Source: Tolypeutes matacus
Lineage: Eukaryota; Chordata; Mammalia; Cingulata; Chlamyphoridae
Assembly: GCA_026826555.1 (NCBI GenBank)
Contig: JAKSZT010053769.1
Location: 8,757,842-8,821,841 of the forward strand
DNA: 64,000 nt
Direction: 5' to 3'
Shown: piece by piece, positions 56,170 to 64,000 of the stretch
How positions within the stretch are numbered: the stretch's first letter is position 1
Layout: each line of letters opens with the position of its first letter
Position numbers and translations under genes: made by a program
The notes under the pieces: generated by a model
Database searches by the model: none
What the model was told of the DNA's origin: nothing
The model's input: only the letters and a program-made list of their open reading frames with translations

Positions 56170-56395
56170 GAGCTCTATCGGGAATCTCAGCTCTGTCACT
56201 TTTTTTCTTGGTGACCTTGAGCAAATGATTTAAACTCTGAGGGCTTCAGATTCTATATTGTAAAATGGGAACAACTATAATACATACGTTATTAGGTTAC
56301 TGAGGGATTAAATGAGTTGATATAGGTATAGTGTTTATTTATAGCACAGTAAGTCTATATAAGTATATGCTATTAATAAGTGCACAGCAAAGGCA
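56170..56395 (+). mobile_element. MIR SINE, plus strand
   Basis: 'aatctcagctctgtcact', 'gaccttgagcaaatgattta', 'gtaaaatgggaacaac' and 'ggattaaatgagttgata' follow MIR order; the 5' end is missing. Confidence 0.82.
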
Positions 56396-57092
56396 TGGTC
56401 TTCAGTAGTAGATGAGTTTTCCCAAATGCCAGTGCACCCCTGCGAAGCTGCTCTGAGAAAGATGGAGACAACATTTTGTCTACCGTCGAGGTTTAGAAGT
56501 AACACAAGCTTTAACAGGTTTCTGCTCTTTTTCCCTTTTACCCAAGACCACAGCCAAGGCTAGGCAATTGGATCCAGAACACACCAATGAGGTAGAAAAA
56601 AATAAGAAAGTAAGAAAGCTGTAATGCTGGTGGAGCCTGCCACCCAGCTCTTCCTAGAGCAGTGAGAGCTATTCCCAATGAATTTAACCCCTGCCTACTT
56701 TGCCTAGCTGACCAGGAACGGGTTAAAGACCAGGCCTCTCTCTCAAGAGGAAGCTGATCCCTGGTCCCCTTTCCCCTCTTTAGTCTCTTAGAATGAACTG
56801 TGTCCTGAAGAAAGGAAAGGAGGCATCCAGAGAGGGACAGTTGTATCTTTTGCTGAGTATAACTTGCCACCTCAAGTTTGAACTGTCTTACCTCATGAGT
56901 TGCACAAAAGGAAGACAATCCAAAGAAATGAGAGAACAATGAGAATCAGGACTGGGCCTTCTTCCAAGGAAAACCTGGCAAGCCCCTAGCTCCTTCTCTC
57001 CCTAACCTCACAAAGGGGAAAGGTATGCCAAAAGCCAAAGGAGGGATTCTCAGAATGCCCAGCACCACGGGGTACACATTTACATTTCAGTC
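56396..57092. other. Unique sequence with moderate GC
   Basis: Contains a 133-aa minus-strand frame (56538-56939) with no recognisable domain. Composition is not repeat-like. No exon evidence such as conserved splice context could be seen. Confidence 0.4.
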
Positions 57093-57240
57093 TAGATCAG
57101 CATCTCAGATATTACTGGGCATCAGATCACCTGGGGATCTTGTTAAATACATGGGTGGGATTGAGATTCTGCATTTGTAATAAGTTCCTGGGTAATGCCA
57201 TTGCTGCTAGACCAAGGACGTCACTTTGAGTAGCAAAAGT
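57093..57240 (+). mobile_element. MER5-type hAT fragment
   Basis: 'catcagatcacctggggatc', 'gttaaatacatgggtggga', 'gagattctgcatttgtaat' and 'gttcctgggtaatgcc' follow the MER5A/B order. Terminal repeats are degraded. Confidence 0.7.
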
Positions 57241-57479
57241 CTTCTAGACAATGTGGCCCACCTGTATACATTTTAAACTGACCACCTGCTCTTGGGAATG
57301 GAGTGACAAGATATGTCCCAGTCTTTGATTACAACCTCAAACACTGAAAGAGAGAAGAGGGGGCAAAGAGAGCAAAGTTACTTATCTTGGCCAACCGATT
57401 CTTTGAGTGAATTTACCAGTCTGTTTACAAGCTGGAATAGGCTGGAGTAAGCCCCATGTGAAGATTGCAGCTTGGTGAC

Positions 57480-58026
57480 TGTGGCAGTTTGAGACTGTAT
57501 ATACTCCAGAAAAGATCATTCCTTAGAGCTGGTCTATTCTGTGGATGTGAGCCTGTTGTAGGTGGGACTTTTTGATTAAACTGCTTCAGTTAAGGGCCTT
57601 TGATTAGATTACTTCAGTAAGGTATGACCCAGGGTAGGTCTTAATCCTCTTACTGGAGTCATTTATAAATGGAATGAATATGGAGAGAGAGCCAGGAGCT
57701 CAGAAGCTGTGAGAAGAAGCCATTAGAGCAAGAAGCTGGAATCAATGGTACTGGAGAGAGAAAGCCACAGAGGGAGTAGCCAGAAGCTGAAAGCAACAGA
57801 GCCTGGAGGAGAAGGCAGAGAGTGTCAGACACTGCTGATGCGCCCTGCCATGGAGCAGGAGTCCAGGATCGTTGGCAGCCGTGTCTTCCAGGAAAGAGCT
57901 TTGCCTGATGCCTTGACTTGACATTTTCATGGCCTCAGAACTGTGAGCTTATAAGTTAATAAATCCCCACTAAAAGCCAACCCATTTCTGGTATATTGCT
58001 TTGGCAGCCTTCAGCAAACTAAAACA
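57480..58026 (+). mobile_element. Solo MaLR-type LTR, perfect 5-bp TSD
   Basis: A 547-bp LTR from TGTGGCAGTTTGAGAC to AACTAAAACA, flanked by 'gtgac' (57475-57479 and 58027-58031). AATAAA is at about 57958. It holds a short native GA tract ('ggagagagag', about 57681) at the position of the (GA)n expansion in the LTR at 16103-16811. Confidence 0.93.
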
Positions 58027-58154
58027 GTGACATTTCTTGAACTCTTTGCTGGTGCCTTAAATTGGGGGATGAGGAACAATGTCATTTGTTATCTTCATGG
58101 TGACAGATAACTCCAAATAGCATTAAAAAAAAATCTTTTCCTATGACTACTCAA

Positions 58155-58372
58155 ATCATAGTAGTCCTTCAATGTATCTATCATTAATTAGGTAACTACT
58201 ATATATCATTGCTTTAGGTACATACTTTTACTTAATTTTTCCAAACAAGTTAACCTAGAGATCATCACCTCCATTTTACAGATGAAGGAATTGAGGCTCA
58301 GAAAGTTTAAGTAGTTTGCCCGAGGTTGCCAGCTCTGCAAACTCTGAGGCAGCATAGGAACCCAGGTAGGTC
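58155..58372 (-). mobile_element. MIR SINE, antisense
   Basis: 'actactatatatcattgc', 'ccattttacagatgaagga', 'ttgaggctcagaaag' and 'agtagtttgcccgagg' give the antisense MIR core. Confidence 0.82.
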
Positions 58373-58689
58373 AATCTTTACTTCCTCTCTTTTTTCTACC
58401 TCCTCCATAACAGAATAATTATTTTTAAATTAAGGAGAATTATTCATAATTTAAAAATAAATTCAAATTTCACATTTGTTTGATATCAACCGACTCCCCT
58501 GACATGAATTTATGGTAAAGCCTAAGCTTTGAGGACCCTTCACTTTTAAAAGCAACTTCCACATTTCTGAATCTAAATTTTATTCATAATTTTGGATTCT
58601 TTTTTCTTAAAAACCATGCCCAAGATTATAAAATCATTAGGTCCCACAAAATGTGGATCCTCCCCTGCTGTTTTCAGATGCACAAATCC

Positions 58690-59220
58690 TCTTTTACAGC
58701 ATTCCTAGTAAGTAGTGGCTCAGCCTGTGTGTGAAAACCTCCAATTAAGAGGAGCTCACCATCCCAAAGAGTTTTATTTCATTTTTTAACAGTGTTCAGA
58801 AGTTTTCTTTATAATGTGCCAAAATCTGCCTTCTGATACCTTCCCCTTATTGATCTTAATCCAGCCCTCTTGAAAACATGTAAAATAAATCAAATCCCTC
58901 TCCATCTAATATGCCTTAAAACATTTGAACACTATTTTATTACTCTTTCCAAATCAACCTCAGTGATTATAACTGGTTCTTGTCATTTGTCATTCTGGCC
59001 CATCTTATCTTTCAGTTGTTGATGTCCTTCTTTAAAACCTTTCCAGGTTCGGTTTGATTGAAAGAGATTTAAGCAACTCTATTGCTATACTTGTTTGTTG
59101 AAGTCTTTGCATTTATCACTTCTGAAATTTATCACTGATACTGTATTTAGCTCATTTCTGCAGCTAATCCAATCATGTTGTACCCTAATTTTGTTTCCTA
59201 TGCAGAGTTCACAGTCCTGA
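58690..59220 (-). mobile_element. Possible CR1/L3-type LINE fossil, antisense
   Basis: Order of blocks 'aaatctgccttctgatacc', 'aatccctctccatct', 'gatgtccttctttaaaa' and 'tttatcactgatactgta' resembles the antisense strand of ancient amniote CR1/L3 LINE copies. Very diverged; a database search is needed to settle it. Confidence 0.4.
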
Positions 59221-60204
59221 GAAATGCTTCCTTGGTTTCTCTGGTGATGTCTTTCATACCTCATGTTCCTTCAGGAGTTGGTAGAAATCAGGGAATTGCA
59301 CAACAGGAGTTCCTGGTGCATTCCAGACACAAGCTCCAGGGAACAAAAACCTACAGCTCTCCCTGGATATACACAAGCTATCTCTGTACTCCATTGGCAG
59401 GAGTTACCCCTCTGGGATCACACTCTTAATACAGATTTTCTCAATCCATTTATCACATTTAGAAAAATCTCTATGAGAAGAGCTTATATCCATGGAATAG
59501 GATGATTAAGATTTTGTTCTTTGGCTTTTTTTGGTCACATTTGCCATTCATATCCTTCTCTAATGATGTCCTCTCAGCCCTTTGCCTTCAGGTTTGTTTT
59601 TTCCAGTATTCTTTCTGTCGTGTCTAGAAACTCCTCATCTCTGGTGACATAAGGTGTAGAGAAACATTCCAAGCCCATGCATCTTTGTCTATCTCATGCA
59701 GGTTCACTCAGGTGATCTGCCACTTTGCAGGGAAGTCAAATACTACATTCCTTGCAAGTTTCAGCCTTGCTACTTTCATTGCCACATGCCCACTCCCATA
59801 TCCCATTCCCCACTTTTCTCCCACTCTGCCTTACATATGCTAAAGGATCTCTCACATCTCCCTAAAGTATTTTTTGCTGTACAAAAGCCTCACTCAGTGT
59901 TTTAGGTAGAGTAGTTAGTAAAAGAGTTCAGATTCTTTTGGAGATTTTTTCCATTAAATTTTAATTGTGTTCCTTTCTGTTTGCTTTGTAGTAAATTGCT
60001 TTTAAAAAATTAAATGCATGTAGAACCTGAGGCTCCAAAAGTCAGTGATGACCCTGGAGGCCATTATTTGTTCACAGAAAACACCTTTTGCCCACTTAGA
60101 TTGCTCACTGTATTATAGACTAGAAGAATAGCAAAATTAAAACTTAATTTCCATGAAAGCTAACACAAACACTGTGAACCAGGAAGTAAAGACATCCAAA
60201 TGAA
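59221..60204. other. Unique sequence
   Basis: Two overlapping frames of 80-84 aa at 59175-59505 lack recognisable domains. No repeat was identified. Confidence 0.4.
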
Positions 60205-60385
60205 ATATTAAGTGCCTGCCATGGAGATTACCTCATTTAATCTTCCTAATAACTTTATAGGGTTGGAATTATTATCCAGATTTTACATACAGTTGAGGAA
60301 ATTCAAAGAGGTTAGGTAAGTTGCCTGGGAGCTGGGATGTGTGAGCCCTTGATTGCCTCACTCTGAAGCCAGCCCACACTCATTT
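60205..60385 (-). mobile_element. MIR SINE, antisense
   Basis: 'gattacctcatttaatcttc', 'aataactttatagggttgg', 'attatccagattttacata' and 'aagaggttaggtaagttgc' are the antisense MIR core. Confidence 0.82.
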
Positions 60386-61762
60386 TACTTGACCTCAGTG
60401 GCTCTGGAATGGGTATTAGCCAAGCTGCCTGAACTTTATTATTGATGTTCTTAATAAATCTGCATTTTCACACTCACACAAGAATCTGGATAGACAGGAA
60501 GAGTAGTGGCTTGACAAAGCAGATGACAATCCTGAGCAGTTTACAATGAATGCTGGGCTTCACCTCCTTCCCCTCTTCTTTATACCATATCTTTAAAAGC
60601 TGAATTCACTCTTAGAGAAACAGGATTATTTATTCCCCTGGTCCCTGCTCAGTTAATGTGCTTAGACTAAGGATTTGATGTTATCACAAACCAGAGTGGC
60701 CTCAGTAGATTCCTGGTGCTGATATTAGAATTAAAGACTGAAAGTAAAATTCAAAAATTAAAATCTTGAGCATTGGCAGAAGTTCTGAACTATCCAGCTT
60801 TGAGGTGATTCATTTAGTTATCTTAAAGAAGCCAATGTGAATTTTTTAAATGTCCAAGGAAGACTTTTGGACAGTTGCAATTTTCCCCCGACTTCAAGTC
60901 CAATTTACAAGTCTTATTGTTCAATTTTTAATTCTGTAAGTATTTGAATAAACTAAGAAAATTACATTTACTTTATCTTTGATTAATATTTTATTAATCT
61001 AAAAATAAATACATAAAATTCCTCTAAATAACTAATCCCATTTAGGAAATACATTTAATTCCATTAAATGTTTCAAACACATTCCTAAATTTAATATAAT
61101 TAACTTTTTCTAACATTTTACATGCCTGAAATGGCAAATTCATTGCTCCAAACTACGAGTGGCATTTGTGAAATGTTAGTTTTTGGAGCTAGGAAGAGTT
61201 TCATCTTCTCACAGACTGCATTTTTCTCCTTTCTGATAATGAAAACTGTACAACCAATCATGTTTCTTTATTGCTCTGTCTGCTAGGAAGCTCAGTCATA
61301 ACTGAAGCTCAGATAAAACATATAGGTTGACACTATTGGTGATCATATTTGATTTTTCCTTTACATTGGGCTTGATTTTCTATTTCAATTCATATTTTAC
61401 TATTTCATTACATATGAATCAGGTTCTTGTGAAAATAAGAATGGTAAAAATGAAAATAAATGCGGAAATAGAACCTGAATATTATTATTATTAGCTGCCC
61501 TCAGGATATTTGAAAGAATCCATAACCATCATTTTAAAAAAGATCAATGTATGTGGCTGCTACTGAAAATAATTGCTTATTATTTTGGCAATCCATGCTT
61601 TCTCTGGGATATAAATCTCCATCCCTACTCCCAGTGAATTTTTTAGTCCATGCTTTACTGCAGATCATTCCAAATATCTTCCAAATTTGATGCATTACTC
61701 CAGCCATTCTTCTGTGACAGGATGTGGTATAAGGCCTGAAGTTAAGATTCAGTATTAAGTGC
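60386..61762. other. AT-rich unique sequence
   Basis: About 1.4 kb with no recognised transposable element and no convincing coding frame. Confidence 0.45.
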
Positions 61763-62178
61763 TGTCTTGACACCTGGCAGAATTGGGGGGGGTGTCAAAT
61801 GGCCTAGTTCCCTTCCCCACTTGCTCTTGTGGAAAAGCTGCCCTAGCCAAACAACCCTCCTTTTCAGGGTCCAGGAACAGCCAGGCTTATCCCTGAGTAG
61901 CAAGCTTCAGTTCCCTGCTAGCCCGCAGAATTTTCAAACCAGCCAGTCACATACTCTTGCAGGAACCATAGATGACCTCACCCTCTAATTGCTACAAAGC
62001 CTGCCTCCCACAGCTCGCTTGTTTACTCTTTTCCTGAGTGCAAGCCCTGTGTGGCCCTGCATGGCGTGCAGTGGCCTCCTCCCCTGGGCTGTGAGTATAT
62101 GTGACTAATAAACTGCTGTCAATCTTATCTGTCTAGTGTCAGGCAATGTGTGCTCTGCTAGCTCTATAACCCTAAACA
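61763..62178 (+). mobile_element. ERV1-type LTR, plus strand
   Basis: From TGTCTTGACACC to CCTAAACA, with AATAAA at 62107-62112 followed by the 'ctgctgtcaatcttatc' R/U5-like region. C-rich U3 and this layout fit gammaretrovirus-like LTRs. No internal sequence or clear 4-5-bp TSD was seen, so it is a probable solo LTR. Confidence 0.6.
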
Positions 62179-62479
62179 GAACTCCCTCCCTTACCAAAGG
62201 GGTGAAGAGAAGGTGAATAGAACATCAGGCAACTTAGTTTTATCCATATAGTGTGCTTAATTTTAATATTTATTCACTCAGTAAATATGTATTGAATACT
62301 TACCATGGAGTATGATTTTATGTGGGGGAGGAGGGTAGAGAATAATAATCCAATCCTACTTTCTAGTGGAGAAAATGTAGTAGAGCTAAGTAGTACAAAA
62401 TGCACCAATTCCTGTGTATATAAACACACTTTAATGAACTATGAAAATCATTCATTAAGTTGGTATAATCCTTTCAGAA
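62179..62479. other. Unique sequence
   Basis: About 300 bases without recognised features. Confidence 0.45.
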
Positions 62480-63400
62480 ATAAGGTTTGAAGTATATTAT
62501 ATAGAATATAAGGCAAAACAAATTATAGTAAAAAGGCAAATAGACCAGAAAAAAATACATTAGCAACACAAATGATAAACAAAGGCTTGATAAAATATAC
62601 AATAAGCTTCTGGAAATTGCTAAGAGAAAGACAAAGAATACTATAGGAAATAAAAGAGGCAAGGATATGAACACAAAAGTTGCTGCAGTGGAAATTCTCA
62701 GGGCACTAAGCAAATGCAGAGCTGCTCAACTTCTCTAGCAATTAGATAAATACATTCTTCACCCATTGGGTTTGCAATATTTTACAAGGCCAGGAATAAT
62801 CAATGCTGGTGAAATTCTAGAGAATTGAGCATTCTCGTACTTATCTGGTGGGCATGTGAAATGAAACTACTTTATTTTTGTACAGTAATTTTGCTGTGTA
62901 TATTAAAGTTTAAATATGTGTACATTTTGTGACAGCAATCCCACCAGAACAAAAGAATATCTGTAAAAGCAAATTTATCATAAATTCTTTACAAGGTTAA
63001 ATCAGTAAGCAACTTGAATGGCTATCAATAGGGGTATTTTATTGAATAAATTATATGCATACTATGGAATAATATTTTCTATTACAAATAGGGATTTCAA
63101 TGTATATTTTTTGACCTGAAGAGATGTCCACAATATATTAAAGTAAAACAGCAAGTTGCACATATATGTCCATGTGTTAATGTGTATGTGTGTTTGCATA
63201 CAGCTATGCTAAAATGACACATACATATACATGTATATATGTATTTTTATGTATGTATTTAAATTTGTGCAAGCCAGAGAAAAGTGAGAAAGGAAATGCC
63301 AATTGGCTAACATTAATGAATTCAGCATTTGGGATAGAGGTGGATAGAAAGAGAGAGATCTTTTTGTTATACACCTCTGGGTTTGATTTGTTTCAAGTGC
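62480..63400 (+). mobile_element. Old L1M/HAL1-type 3' region, plus strand
   Basis: Ancient ORF2-end blocks in order: 'gcaacacaaatgataaacaa', 'agctgctcaacttctctagc', 'acagcaatcccacc', 'ttgaatggctatcaatag' and 'catactatggaataatat', followed by a TA/TG-rich 3'UTR. Strongly diverged with no usable frame. Confidence 0.7.
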
Positions 63401-63434
63401 CATATCTTAGTAGTAATATTAATAATAATGATAA

Positions 63435-63662
63435 AAATGACAGCTAACATTTCATGAGAGTTTACCGTGTGCCAGAGATGATTCTAAGAACTTCATTATC
63501 TGATTTGATTCTTGAAACAAGCCCATAAGATAGTAGTATTATTATCCTCACCATTTTATAGACAAAAGAGTGAGGCTCAGAGGGATTAAAGACGTGACCA
63601 AGGCTTCACTTTTGATAAGTAGGAGACCAGAATCCAAGTAGTCTGATTCCAGAGCTTATACT
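63435..63662 (-). mobile_element. MIR SINE, antisense
   Basis: Near-complete antisense MIR: 'cagctaacatttcatgaga', 'accgtgtgccagagatg', 'ccattttatagacaaaagag' and 'ttccagagcttatactc'. Confidence 0.88.
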
Positions 63663-64000
63663 CTTTAAATAAAAATTCAGTGAAAGATTCCTTATTAATT
63701 TAAAAATATAACTTGAGCATATGAAATTGGCATGCTTTGGAAAGTTACAATTGCAAACATACTGGGCATTTGTGCTCTGTATTTTCATGATGTTCAACCA
63801 CTAATTTTATATCCAATTTTAAGATAATTAATTTATCTATGTCCCAACTTCCTCATTGACCAAATAGCTTTTTTTGTGTGTGGCTCCTGTTTGGCGACGC
63901 TCTCAGTCAATGCACTTTGGAGCATGTTAAACTTTGACCTTTCTCTGGTTTGTGACCTCTTTAAACTTTTTGCTTTCTACTCCCCAAAGACAAAATAAAG
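63663..64000. other. Unique sequence to window end
   Basis: AT-rich with a slightly GC-richer end. No gene or repeat was recognised. Confidence 0.45.

Noticed and set aside
56538..56939. 133-aa minus-strand frame as a gene
   Set aside because: No domain, no recognised homology and no splice or promoter context; kept only as a note on the unique interval.
63935..63958. Two TGACCT half-sites as a nuclear-receptor element
   Set aside because: Spacing of 12 bases between half-sites is not a standard response element; likely chance.

Overview
This window is mammalian nuclear DNA, most likely from a xenarthran and best matching an armadillo. The main reason is the SINE content: tRNA-Ala-like DAS/DAS-III elements in several copies, some with clear target-site duplications (TSDs). 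Pan-mammalian MIR, L2, L1M, MER5-type hAT and MaLR/ERVL elements are also present. I found no host protein-coding gene, no rRNA or functional tRNA gene and no CRISPR. Every long open frame is inside a transposable element or is a chance frame. The window therefore reads as intergenic or deep intronic sequence.

Layout. 1-1.25 kb is AT-rich unique sequence. 1.25-5.57 kb holds two L1 3' ends in opposite orientation flanking an antisense MaLR-type LTR. 5.6-12.2 kb is mostly unique sequence with an L2 remnant, a full DAS-III SINE (7.7-8.2 kb), a two-unit DAS insertion (8.48-8.68 kb) and a MIR. 12.2-21.3 kb holds an L1M 3' end, LTR fragments, a second DAS pair, an LTR with a long (GA)n run and an assembly gap, an antisense ERV1 LTR, and a 3.9-kb L1 ORF2/3'UTR copy that was itself hit by an LTR and a DAS-III. 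21.3-27.4 kb is largely unique sequence with L2 and L1M remnants and one antisense LTR carrying a 12-bp perfect hairpin.

The core of the window, 27.4-47.6 kb, is a nested retroelement cluster. An antisense ERV1 3' half (Env TM remnant, polypurine tract, LTR) is followed by a class III ERV-L provirus. That provirus has an MLT2-like 5' LTR, a tRNA-Leu(UAA)-like primer site, and gag, protease, RT/RNase H, integrase and dUTPase remnants; its 3' internal end and matching 3' LTR lie about 11 kb downstream. A DAS-III SINE sits in its gag. About 10.5 kb of L1-derived material splits its 3' end: a full-length-type L1 with YY1 site, 5'UTR, ORF1, ORF2 and 3'UTR, a solo LTR with a 5-bp TSD inside ORF2, another DAS-III and further L1 3'UTR pieces. 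All coding parts are broken by stops, frameshifts, an internal deletion and catalytic-residue substitutions.

47.6-64 kb returns to older sequence: a 199-bp hAT miniature element with 14-bp terminal repeats and an 8-bp TSD, MER5A copies, L1M, L2 and MIR remnants, a possible CR1/L3-type fossil, a complete solo LTR with a perfect 5-bp TSD, an ERV1-type LTR, and AT-rich unique sequence to the end.

Nothing here forms a working multigene system. The interest lies in transposon structure: insertion order, paired SINE units moved as one, the LTR hairpin with a paired base change, and the ERV-L dUTPase remnant. Family names come from sequence recognition without a database search, and boundaries given without a TSD are approximate.
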